Shown: one piece after another, positions 17,841 through 26,058 of the stretch
Layout of the letters: every line of letters begins with the position of its first letter
How positions within the stretch are numbered: position 1 is the first letter of the stretch
Source: Paenibacillus sp. LS1
GTDB lineage: Bacteria > Bacillota > Bacilli > Paenibacillales > Paenibacillaceae
DNA: 64,000 nt
Reading direction: 5' to 3'
Assembly: GCF_026013365.1 (NCBI RefSeq)
Contig: NZ_JAPDOE010000016.1
Span: forward strand, 31,908-95,907
The notes under the pieces: model-generated
What the model saw: the letters and a program-made list of their open reading frames with translations, nothing else
Told to the model about the DNA's origin: nothing
Database searches by the model: none
Program-made: the position numbers and the translations under genes

Positions 17841-18260
17841 CTACCACAGACGTCCGGCAAGCATTGTAAAACGGATAAACACCACGTTATCGCCGTCCTG
17901 TATAACCATGGACCTGTCCAGTTCCTGCAATTCTTCATCGTTGAGAAACACTTTATACAACCCATCCTCATAAGCGGTTATAGCTGTCTCCATCGCACCA
18001 TTCAGATCAGGAGCGCCCTCATTGTATACTGCGCCAAACCCGACTTTTCCCGTCGCCCCCTGTGCCTCAATCTCATCCGGCATCAGGTAGGCGAGGAATT
18101 CTGCCTGTTGCTTCTTGTCCTGAAGAGCTTTCACTTGCAGAGCCACCATGTTCTCAATGAGCTGCCTCAGCGTATGAGTTGTTTCCGGAAGTTCGGCAGC
18201 TTGTTTGGCAAGTGCCGGCTTGCGCTTACCCAGACTTTTTACCGTTATCCATATGTTCAC
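17841..18260 (-). CDS. 139-residue partner of the giant protein, ubiquitin-like look
   Basis: I know relatives of this protein only as uncharacterised genes beside DUF5724/DUF4132 genes. What can be seen: a first strand NIWITVKSLGKRKP, a helix TLRQLIENMVALQVKAL, a middle region with GATGKVGFGAVYNEG, and a C-terminal part VFLNDEELQELD, QDGDNVVFIR and MLAGRLW. The last part copies the order of strands at the end of MoaD/ThiS-type beta-grasp proteins (VNDEEV..LD..L.DGDxVxxIP), but without the terminal Gly-Gly. The start is GTG at 18260 behind AGGGAGGG. It is first in the operon with the giant gene. The fold call is inference; that it is a real gene is safe. Confidence 0.75.
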   Translation of the reverse strand: MNIWITVKSLGKRKPALAKQAAELPETTHTLRQLIENMVALQVKALQDKKQQAEFLAYLMPDEIEAQGATGKVGFGAVYNEGAPDLNGAMETAITAYEDGLYKVFLNDEELQELDRSMVIQDGDNVVFIRFTMLAGRLW

Positions 18261-18383
18261 CGCGTTCCCTCCCTATGTCCTGCTTTATTTGAAGAAGCTT
18301 CCATAAGCCCCGATATCTATACCACGATGCGTAATAACCTAAACCCGAAACTGCTGTCGGCCTCAAAATAAAATCAAAAATGC

Positions 18384-18395
18384 GTACATATGTAC
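18384..18395. promoter_or_regulatory. 12-bp palindrome upstream of the DUF operon
   Basis: GTACATATGTAC is a perfect palindrome about 125 bases ahead of the GTG at 18260; a related inverted repeat TTGCGTA/TACGCAA lies at 18481-18498. Both are in the 335-base gap 18261-18595, and either could be an operator. No convincing promoter was picked out by eye. Confidence 0.3.
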
Positions 18396-18503
18396 CCCTA
18401 ATGAACATCATAACTAAAATTCAATCCATATTCATGAGTCAATCCTCATGTTTACGTGGAACCACGGAACTATGGCCTACTTGCGTACATATACGCAAAA
18501 AAA

Positions 18504-18539
18504 GCTGCACAGTCTCATATAAATATGGGACTGCGCAGC
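18504..18539 (-). terminator. Intrinsic terminator of nasBC
   Basis: Minus-strand stem of about 17 bp (18539-18523 with 18520-18504, two weak positions) followed by seven T. It lies 57 bases past the nasC stop and separates the nas operon from the DUF operon. Confidence 0.85.
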
Positions 18540-18595
18540 CGCTAAGCTACGCTTAGAGCAGATTATGACACCTGGTAACCCGTAATCTGTATGAA

Positions 18596-20728
18596 TCATC
18601 TCGCCAATCGCAACGGTCGAATGGTTACGGCTGCTGTCTTGAACCCAGGCATCCGGCAGAACGGGTCCAGCTCCGGTCGGGTTGCCCGGTTCACATTCTG
18701 AACGCCACCCCAGTGCATCGGTACGAACAAGGTATCCTCCCGAATGGAATCCTTGATTCGCGAACGAACTGTGAAGCTCCCGTACACCGATTGAATCTCG
18801 ACCCATTCTCCATCGTGAATACGATGACGAGCAGCGGTAGCCGGATGAAGTTCAACGAAGTTCTCCAATTCACGGGCTGCCAGTGCCGGACTACGATGTG
18901 TCTGCACTCCTGTAAGATAATGAGGGAGCACACGCCCATTGGTGAGAATTAAGGGAAATTCCGGTGAGATATCATTCCAACCCGGACTTGATTCGAATGT
19001 GAATGCCGCTTTGCCGTCCGGGTGAGCGAATCGTTCACCGAACAGTAGTCCTTCTCCCTGATCTTCGAGGGCAGAACACGGCCAGTATACCCCTTTCTCG
19101 TTACGCAAACGCTCATAGGTAATGCCATAATAATCAGCGACTCCACCACGACTCGCCACCCGAAGCTCATTAAAGATATCCTCAGCACTGTCATATTCAA
19201 AATAAGAATCTTTGCCCAGTTGCGCAGCAATCCGGCATAATATATCCCAATCATCGAGCGTTTCTCCCGGAGCAGGCCGCCCCTGTTCACGCAGCAGAAC
19301 ACGCCCCTCCAGATTGGTCAATGTACCTTCATTCTCCATATAAGATGTAACCGGGAGAACCAGATCAGCCATGCGCGCTGTCTCCGACAGGAACATATCT
19401 GCCACGATCAGAAAGTCCAGCTTGCGCAGACCTTCTTCCACCAAACGCACATTGGGATTGGATACGACCGGGTTGGAGCCCATTACGAGCAACGCCCGAA
19501 TCTCCTGATCATGGACCTTCTCCATCATCTCATAGGCCGAGACCCCTTTACCCGGTAAACTTGCAGGGTCCACGCCCCAGATGGATGCCACATAGGCACG
19601 ATCAGCTTCATTTTCAATGGAGCGATAGCCCGGCAGCTGGTCAGCCTTTTGCCCATGCTCCCGTCCGCCTTGCCCATTTCCTTGACCTGTGATGGCACCA
19701 TATCCGCAGCCTTCTCTGCCAATTTTGCCAGTCGCCAGCACGAGGTTCAGAAAGTGCCTGACGGCCATATGCCCATCTGTCTGCTGCTCCACACCACGCG
19801 CTGTCATGATCATACCTGTTTTTGCCATACCATAGGCCATCGCCGCCTGACGAATCAGGGCCAGATCCACCCCACATGCTTGTGCCGCCTGTTCGAGCTG
19901 CAGATCAGCCAACCCTTGTATTAATTGTTCGTATCCATGCGTTCGTTCGCCTATAAAATGAGGGTCTGCCAATCCTGCATCCATAATCACCTTCAACAGA
20001 ATATCCGCCAGCAATGCATCCATGCCCGGCTTCACCTGCAAGTGGAGATCGGCAATGGCTGCAGTTGCCGTCTTGCGGGGATCAATAACGATAATGCATG
20101 CCCCGTTCTCCTTGGCCTGATTGAAGTAGGGCAAGAGGGTAGGTTGGCATTCCGCAATATTGGTTCCTGCGAGTACAATACAGTCCGCCTTGGGAATATC
20201 AGCCAGTCGGAACGTCAATCCACGATCCATCCCGAACACTTTACTGCCAGCTGAAGCCGCAGCTGACATGCAGAACCGTCCATTATAGTCGATATATTTC
20301 GTCCCCAATGCAACCCTGGCAAATTTGCCGAGCAGGTAGGCTGTCTCATTGGTCAAAGATCCGCCTCCGTATACTCCGACCGTATCTACTCCGTATGAAT
20401 TTTTCATTTGCCGAAACCGCTCTGCAATGGTCTGAATGGCTTCGTCCCAGGAACAGGGTTCAAGCTCGCCATTGCGACGAATTAGCGGATGCATTAATCG
20501 TTGTCCACTGAGTGCATGCTGATGAGCATTCATGCCCTTCACACACAGCCTGCCCTGAGAGGCTTCATTCGGAACGCCCTGAACCGTATACTCGCCACGA
20601 CGCTGACCTGCAACAGGTGCAGCCAGTTCTTCAACCGTCATCTTGCATTGCACACTGCAATACGGACACTGGGTTTCCTTTACATAGAGCTTAGAGGCTG
20701 TTGGTTTTGAACTCACGGATAATCCCAT
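18596..20728 (-). CDS. nasC: Assimilatory nitrate reductase, catalytic molybdopterin subunit
   Basis: A molybdopterin oxidoreductase of about 710 residues that reduces nitrate to nitrite in the cytoplasm. The N-terminus holds the [4Fe-4S] site, CPYCSVQC with a fourth Cys in GRLCVKG. The molybdopterin guanine dinucleotide-binding elements follow (YGGGSLTNE, GTNIAECQPTLLPYF, VIDPRKTATA, GSNPVVSNPN), and the C-terminal dinucleotide-binding domain ends with HWGGVQNVN...PELDPFCRMPGFK. Length equals Bacillus NasC. The upstream nasB stop touches an in-frame ATG at 20749, but that ATG has no ribosome site; the ATG at 20728 follows AAAGGCGGGG, so I prefer it. Electrons come from NasB next door. The gene ends at the terminator at 18504-18539. 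Confidence 0.92.
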   Translation of the reverse strand: MGLSVSSKPTASKLYVKETQCPYCSVQCKMTVEELAAPVAGQRRGEYTVQGVPNEASQGRLCVKGMNAHQHALSGQRLMHPLIRRNGELEPCSWDEAIQTIAERFRQMKNSYGVDTVGVYGGGSLTNETAYLLGKFARVALGTKYIDYNGRFCMSAAASAGSKVFGMDRGLTFRLADIPKADCIVLAGTNIAECQPTLLPYFNQAKENGACIIVIDPRKTATAAIADLHLQVKPGMDALLADILLKVIMDAGLADPHFIGERTHGYEQLIQGLADLQLEQAAQACGVDLALIRQAAMAYGMAKTGMIMTARGVEQQTDGHMAVRHFLNLVLATGKIGREGCGYGAITGQGNGQGGREHGQKADQLPGYRSIENEADRAYVASIWGVDPASLPGKGVSAYEMMEKVHDQEIRALLVMGSNPVVSNPNVRLVEEGLRKLDFLIVADMFLSETARMADLVLPVTSYMENEGTLTNLEGRVLLREQGRPAPGETLDDWDILCRIAAQLGKDSYFEYDSAEDIFNELRVASRGGVADYYGITYERLRNEKGVYWPCSALEDQGEGLLFGERFAHPDGKAAFTFESSPGWNDISPEFPLILTNGRVLPHYLTGVQTHRSPALAARELENFVELHPATAARHRIHDGEWVEIQSVYGSFTVRSRIKDSIREDTLFVPMHWGGVQNVNRATRPELDPFCRMPGFKTAAVTIRPLRLAR

Positions 20729-20749
20729 CTTCCCATCCCCGCCTTTCAT

Positions 20750-22903
20750 CTATATATCAGCATGAAGTGTAGCTGCAAGTTCCTTCTGCAACTGGTCATC
20801 CAGCAACGTTTCCCGAATCGACATGAATCCCAATCGCTCCGTCCACGCCCATAACGGCTCATCGTACCAGGCGGTTTGGCGATACCATTGAAGGCAGGCT
20901 GATGCCAGTGCGGCCGCTTGCACCTCTGTTTCAGCCACCCCGAGCAAGCCACCTTGCTTGACCGGATGCTCTGCATGACCGCCTGCGTAGATCTCCCATC
21001 CAGCTGGTGATGCCAGCAAGCCAATATCCTGCACAAGTGCGCTCACCAATGATCCCGGCCCTGGTGCGACGCCTATATTCACGGGCGACGGCATCGCTGC
21101 ACCAACCCAACCCGTACGAAGCTGTGCTGCCAAGCCACCCGCATCCCTTGCATAGGATGACAACGGGATCTGATCATCCCAGCGCACCTGAATCTCTTGG
21201 ATACTCTCGATTTCTTGATCATGTATCGTTTGAGTGGATACCTGCAAGTAATAGTGGATCACTGGGCGACATACCGCGCAGCCAAGCTCCGAACCCCAAC
21301 CTAGCTTCTGCAGGATCAAAGGTAGGTCTCTCTTGAGAGATATTACAGGTTGATAATCGTGTCTATCCACATGAACTTCACGGGGGCCAACACTGTTATT
21401 CAGCAGTTCCTTCAGTTCTGCATGCCCCAGCTCCGTACAACTGCATACAGGCATTGGAGCAGGTTTATCCGGTGTGGCTACTACTCCAGTACCCCCGTTA
21501 TTTTTCAGGTTATGCGTATGTTTCAACAGAGCAGCCACCATCGGGCGACAGCCACCGCATGAACCTGACGCCTTCGTCTGCTCCTTCACCTGATCTGCCG
21601 TTTCGAGACCCTGTTCCTGAATGGCCTTCATTATCGCAGCCTTGGTCACATTGTTGCAGGCACATACGGTCTCCTGAGCCGGTAATGCCGCAGCAGCCAT
21701 CTCAGCCGGGTCCGGGGCCCCTTCACGCGGAGCCAATTCCGCCACATCCGCACCTCGTTGCACCAGTCCAAGCAATGCCGTCCCTTCGGCTGTATCTCCA
21801 AATAAAATGGCTCCACGTACTTTGCCAGCCTGCATCAGCACTTTTTTGTATGTGCCTCGAATACCATCCAGATGTTGAATTGCGGTCTTCATGCCTTCCC
21901 CGCTGATCTCACCCGCCGAGAAAACATCAACCCCCGATACCTTCAACTGTGAGTAGGGAATAGATCCTTTGTATTCAGACGTTTCCTGTCCACAGAGCGT
22001 ACGTGCGAGCACCTTCCCCTGTTCGTATAAGGGGGCCACCAGACCATAACTGATTCCCCGATGTTCGGCACATTCCCCAACTGCGTATATATCCGGTACA
22101 CTGGTGCGCATATAGTCATCTACCATAATTGCCCGATTGGTGGCGATCCCGCTTCGTCTGGCCAGATCCACATTTGGCCGAATCCCTACAGCGACAATGA
22201 CAACCTGAGCTTCAAGCTTGGAACCATCTGTGAACAGCAGCCCCTGGGCCTGCGATCGTCCGGTAATTTTCTGCGTATTTTTGGCCAAAAGAAAGGACAT
22301 GCCCTGGTCTTCAAGCTCCTGCTGGAGCATCACGGCCGCCTTCTGATCGAGCTGTCGATTCATAATGTAAGGTGCATTATGGACCACCATGGCTTCCATA
22401 CCCAGATGCAGCAACCCGCGTGCAGCCTCCAGTCCAAGCAATCCACCACCAATGACTGCAGCCTTTCGATATACTTTGGAATAGTCAGACATACGCGTAC
22501 AATCATCAATGGTCCGGAAGGACATGACCCGCTCTTTGTCCATTCCCGGTATCGGTGGGATAAACGGTGAAGACCCTGTTGCCAGAATCAGAACATCATA
22601 TGTTTCTTTTAGTCCCGATTCAGTCTCTATATATTTTCCACGGGTATCAATTTGGTGTACCGTTTCACCTGTACATAGCCGTATATGATGCTCGGCATAC
22701 CAGATCCAATCATTGATAATGATATCCTGTAACGAATGCTCCCCCTGCAATACCTTCGATAACATGATCCGATTGTAGTTGGGACGGGGTTCATTGCCGT
22801 AAATTACAATCTCATACGTATCAGGCGCCAGTGCGATAATCTCTTCAACACACTTCACTCCAGCCATGCCATTCCCGATAATCACCAGTTTGCTTCTGCT
22901 CAT
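20750..22903 (-). CDS. nasB: Assimilatory nitrate reductase electron-transfer subunit (FAD, two [2Fe-2S])
   Basis: A flavoprotein of 717 residues that passes electrons from NAD(P)H to NasC. The first 400 residues are a pyridine nucleotide-disulfide reductase-type domain: IIGNGMAGVKCVEE at the N-terminus for FAD, AAVIGGGLLGLEAARGL near 150 for NAD(P)H, and DIYAVGECAEH near 265. Two BFD-like [2Fe-2S] domains follow: CACNNVTKAAI...GSCGGC near 410-450 and CSCTELGHAELKEL...GCAVC near 490-545. The remaining 150 residues resemble the nitrite/sulfite-reductase ferredoxin-like half-domain but lack the siroheme cysteine motif, so it is NasB and not the nitrite reductase NirB. It is first in the operon; no nitrite reductase gene lies in the window. 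Its leader at 22943-23053 is highly structured. Confidence 0.88.
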   Translation of the reverse strand: MSRSKLVIIGNGMAGVKCVEEIIALAPDTYEIVIYGNEPRPNYNRIMLSKVLQGEHSLQDIIINDWIWYAEHHIRLCTGETVHQIDTRGKYIETESGLKETYDVLILATGSSPFIPPIPGMDKERVMSFRTIDDCTRMSDYSKVYRKAAVIGGGLLGLEAARGLLHLGMEAMVVHNAPYIMNRQLDQKAAVMLQQELEDQGMSFLLAKNTQKITGRSQAQGLLFTDGSKLEAQVVIVAVGIRPNVDLARRSGIATNRAIMVDDYMRTSVPDIYAVGECAEHRGISYGLVAPLYEQGKVLARTLCGQETSEYKGSIPYSQLKVSGVDVFSAGEISGEGMKTAIQHLDGIRGTYKKVLMQAGKVRGAILFGDTAEGTALLGLVQRGADVAELAPREGAPDPAEMAAAALPAQETVCACNNVTKAAIMKAIQEQGLETADQVKEQTKASGSCGGCRPMVAALLKHTHNLKNNGGTGVVATPDKPAPMPVCSCTELGHAELKELLNNSVGPREVHVDRHDYQPVISLKRDLPLILQKLGWGSELGCAVCRPVIHYYLQVSTQTIHDQEIESIQEIQVRWDDQIPLSSYARDAGGLAAQLRTGWVGAAMPSPVNIGVAPGPGSLVSALVQDIGLLASPAGWEIYAGGHAEHPVKQGGLLGVAETEVQAAALASACLQWYRQTAWYDEPLWAWTERLGFMSIRETLLDDQLQKELAATLHADI

Positions 22904-22942
22904 GGGCTGCCCCCTATCTCTCTCTCACCTGAAAATAAACAG

Positions 22943-23053
22943 AAAAATCCCTTCTCCATGATTCGGAAAAGGGCACCGTTGCCTCCGGAATCCACACGCC
23001 ATTGTGTGGATTCATATAAGATTCAGATTAAGGGAATCTCAATCATATGTCAA
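22943..23053 (-). promoter_or_regulatory. nasBC promoter and structured leader (ANTAR-type hairpin plus terminator)
   Basis: On the minus strand a TTGACA (23053-23048) stands 17 bases before a weak -10 at 23030-23025. The transcript then meets a perfect 10-bp hairpin, 23013-23004 with 22997-22988, whose six-base loop is AATGGC (A at 1, G at 4), followed by an intrinsic terminator: 9-bp stem 22973-22965 with 22957-22949 and a T run at 22947-22943. An ANTAR protein bound to the hairpin would prevent termination. A second, upstream six-base-loop hairpin is not clear here; the 6-bp stem AGATTC/GAATCT around the -10 has a nine-base loop. Confidence 0.65.
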
Positions 23054-23121
23054 CTAAATTAACATCATAAATGTGAAATGCGATTTAAAAATGAAATATT
23101 TAAAATTACGTGTAATTTTTG

Positions 23122-23151
23122 TTGACATCTCTATTTTCTCTTGATTATAAT
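23122..23151 (+). promoter_or_regulatory. nasA promoter
   Basis: A perfect TTGACA (23122-23127) and a perfect TATAAT (23146-23151) are separated by 18 bases. Transcription would begin near 23158, just ahead of the first leader hairpin. Confidence 0.8.
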
Positions 23152-23160
23152 TTGAATCAA

Positions 23161-23266
23161 AATCACAGTGCTGTGATCAACTCAGATGCGGGAACACAAT
23201 GACGTGTACCGCCTGTCGGCAACGGGGCCGCAAATCGTTCTTATCTGGACGAATTGCGGCCTTTTT
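23161..23266 (+). promoter_or_regulatory. nasA leader: tandem ANTAR-target hairpins and intrinsic terminator
   Basis: Three structures follow the promoter. Hairpin 1 is 23162-23166 with 23173-23177, loop AGTGCT. Hairpin 2 is 23194-23197 with 23204-23207, extended outward by G-C pairs after an A-A mismatch, loop AATGAC. Both loops have six bases with A at position 1 and G at position 4, the signature recognised by ANTAR-domain antiterminators such as NasR and EutV. An intrinsic terminator follows: stem 23226-23238 with 23249-23261, then TTTTT. nasA starts 61 bases later, so the leader should switch nasA on when the ANTAR protein is active. No ANTAR gene is in the window. Confidence 0.8.
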
Positions 23267-23327
23267 CTGCCTCAACAAGCACATAGACAAATCACGAAGA
23301 TCTCAATTGGATGAGGAGCGATGATGG

Positions 23328-24560
23328 ATGATGGAGAGCAAAAGTTTTTGGAAAAGCGGGCATAAGCCCACCCTCTTCGGGGCGTTTATGTATTTTGACA
23401 TCAGTTTTATGATATGGGGGATGCTTGGTCCACTCGCAGTTGTTATTGCATTGGATTATCCGATGACTCCGCTGGAAAAGGCCAATCTGGTCGCATTGCC
23501 TATTCTCGGCGGCTCCATCCTGCGCCTTGTGCTTGGCTTCATGTCTGATTATATTGGTCCGAAACTGACTGCACAGATTGGGATGCTCGTTACCTTAGTT
23601 CCTTTGTTACTCGGCTGGCTATGGGTCGACTCTTTAAGCCAACTGTACGTGGTGGCACTCTTGCTCGGTGTCGCAGGCGCCTCCTTTGCTGCTGCGCTAC
23701 CTCTAGCAGGCCAATGGTATGGCAAAGAGCATCAGGGTCTGGCCATGGGTATTGCCGGGGCAGGTAACAGCGGAACCGTACTCGCGACGTTGTTTGCCAA
23801 TCGCTTGGCTACGCATTTTGGCAGCTGGGAAGTTGTATTCGGACTTGCTATTATACCGATCGTTATCGTATTCATTCTCTTTTCTATCTTTGCCAAGAAT
23901 AGCCCTAACCGGCCTGAACCCAAGAAATTGTCGCAATACGGAAGTCTGCTCAAACAAAAAGATGCTTGGGTATTCTGTGCCTTCTATTGTGTAACCTTTG
24001 GTGGTTTCGTTGGATTATGTAACTATCTCACCATCTTCTTCAACACCCAGTATGGACTCTCTCCAGTTCGTGCCGCAGACATTACCACCTTCTGTGTAAT
24101 CGCCGGCAGTTTCTTCCGGCCTGTTGGGGGATACCTGGCGGACAAAATTGGTGGAACCCGTATGCTAACTTTCCTGTACACAGGAGCTTGTATCATGTTG
24201 ATCGGTGTATCCTTCATGCCACCACTTCCTGTTGTGGTCGTCATGTTATTCCTCGGCATGATGTGTCTGGGCGCCGGAAATGGCTCGGTGTTCCAACTGG
24301 TTCCCCAACGCTTCGGTAACGAGATTGGTCTGATGACAGGCATTGTAGGTGCCGCTGGCGGATTGGGCGGATATGCACTGCCACTGATTCTCGGTCAACT
24401 GTATAGCAGCTATCAATCCTATACGCCAGGCTTTGTCATTCTTAGCCTGATTGCAGCAGCTTCCCTAATCCTCGTTCTCTTCATGCAATCTCGCTGGCGT
24501 GTAAGCTGGCTGAGCCGAGGTAACAAAGGCATCGCCGAATCGACATCCCTCTCTTCCTGA
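23328..24560 (+). CDS. nasA: Nitrate/nitrite transporter of the major facilitator superfamily
   Basis: A 12-transmembrane-segment MFS protein of 410 residues in the NarK/NasA nitrate-nitrite porter family. Family landmarks are FDISFMIWGMLGPLAV in the first helix, the nitrate signature GIAGAGNSGTVLATLFA near residue 140, GFVGLCNYLTIFF in helix 7, and a second signature GNGSVFQLVPQRF...GIVGAAGGLGGYALP near 325-350. It imports nitrate for NasBC. The ATG at 23328 follows GAGGAG by about nine bases; a second ATG directly after it is possible. It is divergent from nasB and controlled by its own structured leader. The gene is single and ends at a strong hairpin at 24624-24659. Confidence 0.92.
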   Translation: MMESKSFWKSGHKPTLFGAFMYFDISFMIWGMLGPLAVVIALDYPMTPLEKANLVALPILGGSILRLVLGFMSDYIGPKLTAQIGMLVTLVPLLLGWLWVDSLSQLYVVALLLGVAGASFAAALPLAGQWYGKEHQGLAMGIAGAGNSGTVLATLFANRLATHFGSWEVVFGLAIIPIVIVFILFSIFAKNSPNRPEPKKLSQYGSLLKQKDAWVFCAFYCVTFGGFVGLCNYLTIFFNTQYGLSPVRAADITTFCVIAGSFFRPVGGYLADKIGGTRMLTFLYTGACIMLIGVSFMPPLPVVVVMLFLGMMCLGAGNGSVFQLVPQRFGNEIGLMTGIVGAAGGLGGYALPLILGQLYSSYQSYTPGFVILSLIAAASLILVLFMQSRWRVSWLSRGNKGIAESTSLSS

Positions 24561-24623
24561 GGCGCACAACCACTCGGCCGTTAACCAATGGTGCGGTGTA
24601 TGTGGATGAATCTGGATTAATCT

Positions 24624-24659
24624 AAGAACAGCGCAGCCCGATGGGGCTACGCTGTTCTT
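24624..24659. terminator. Bidirectional terminator between nasA and fabF
   Basis: A 10-bp perfect stem (24624-24633 with 24650-24659), extended inward by CAGCCC/GGGCT pairing, with T runs on both strands, lies between convergent genes. Confidence 0.85.
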
Positions 24660-24680
24660 TCTACTTAAGGCTGCTTTTGC

Positions 24681-25919
24681 TTAAGATGAATACTTTTGAA
24701 GAACAATAACCGCATTATGACCGCCAAAACCAAAGGAATTAGACATCCCAATCCGCAACTCTGCTTTTCTTGCCTCGTTTGGTACATAATCCAGATCACA
24801 TTCAGGGTCCCTCTGCTCCTGATTGATGGTTGGAGGAATGATGCCATGCCGCAGACTTTGAATAAGTGAGATCGCCTCTGCTCCACCTGCTGCACCAAGC
24901 ATATGTCCCGTCATGGACTTATTCGCTGTGACCGGAATATCATAGGCACCTGTCCCGAAAAGTTGCTTAATCGCTCTTGTCTCAGACAGATCACCTGCTT
25001 CCGTACTGGTGGCATGAGCGTTAATTACATCAATGTCCTCAGGTCCAATCTGAGCTTCTTTCAGTGATGCTTTCATCGCCAGATATGCACCCCGTCCTTC
25101 CGGGTGGGTAGCTACCATATGATACGCATCTGAACTGGCACCATATCCTATCACTTCGGCAAGAATATTCGCCCCTCTTGCCAGAGCATGAGACAGTGAT
25201 TCCACAACCAGAATTCCTGCACCCTCCGCCATGACAAAACCGTCTCTCCCTGCATCAAATGGACGGCTGGCTGCTTGGAACGCTTCATTTCGTGTAGACA
25301 ACGCTGTCGCATTACCGAAGCTTGCCAGTGACACTTCGGTTACAGCCGCTTCTGTCCCTCCAGCAATAATAACATCGGCTCCGCCATGACGAATTAACCG
25401 GAAAGCCTCTCCAATGGCTGTATTGCCAATGGAACAAGCCGTTACTGGTGACAATGTCGGTCCCCAGCAACCAAACCTCATACTGACCATAGCTGCCGCC
25501 ATATTGGATATCATCATCGGTACCAGTGTTGGGCTGACTCGCGCAGGTCCCCGTTCTGACAGGACCTTGCCTTGTTCCATCAATGTCTGGATGCCGCCTA
25601 TGCCTGAACCAATATATACACCTACCCGTTCACGGTCCATTTCATCCATCACAAGACCCGATTGTGATACAGCCTGATCCGCAGCAGCAACAGCAAATTG
25701 AACGAATCGATCCATACGTCTTGCTTCCTTGCGTCCAAAACGCTCTTCACCATCAAAATCACGGACCACTCCTGCCATTCTGGTTTTGTACGAAGCTGTA
25801 TCAAAATGTTCTATAGGGGATACACCTGATCTACCCTCAATTAATCCATTCCAGAATGTATCTACATCATTTCCCAAAGGAGAAATGACTCCCATACCTG
25901 TAATCACGACTCGTTCCAT
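24681..25919 (-). CDS. fabF: Beta-ketoacyl-ACP synthase II
   Basis: A thiolase-fold condensing enzyme of 412 residues that extends acyl-ACP by two carbons with malonyl-ACP. The catalytic triad is visible: C162 in VTACSIGNTAIG, a histidine near 300 in NAHATSTEAGD, and a second near 340 in SMTGHMLGAAG. The C-terminal GFGGHNA is standard. The start at 25919 follows AGGAGG by six bases, while the ATG at 25925 overlaps it. It is a single gene without acpP or fabD beside it, so it may be an extra copy. A divergent MmyB/MltR-type regulator with a fatty-acid-binding type of domain sits next to it, which suggests local control by acyl ligands. Confidence 0.93.
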   Translation of the reverse strand: MERVVITGMGVISPLGNDVDTFWNGLIEGRSGVSPIEHFDTASYKTRMAGVVRDFDGEERFGRKEARRMDRFVQFAVAAADQAVSQSGLVMDEMDRERVGVYIGSGIGGIQTLMEQGKVLSERGPARVSPTLVPMMISNMAAAMVSMRFGCWGPTLSPVTACSIGNTAIGEAFRLIRHGGADVIIAGGTEAAVTEVSLASFGNATALSTRNEAFQAASRPFDAGRDGFVMAEGAGILVVESLSHALARGANILAEVIGYGASSDAYHMVATHPEGRGAYLAMKASLKEAQIGPEDIDVINAHATSTEAGDLSETRAIKQLFGTGAYDIPVTANKSMTGHMLGAAGGAEAISLIQSLRHGIIPPTINQEQRDPECDLDYVPNEARKAELRIGMSNSFGFGGHNAVIVLQKYSS

Positions 25920-26058
25920 GTCCATCCTCCTTCAGCGCTGTTGTCTACCTTAACTCTTACGCTCTGCCACTAATAGTGCACTTTTGAATATCCTATTACA
26001 AGTTGTCAATTATAATAGTATAATGACTACCATGATAACGAGGATTGAAGGTGATGGA

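Noticed and set aside
20750..22903. Large subunit of siroheme nitrite reductase (NirB/NasD)
   Set aside because: The siroheme/[4Fe-4S] cysteine motif is missing and the protein lies next to nasC, which fits NasB.
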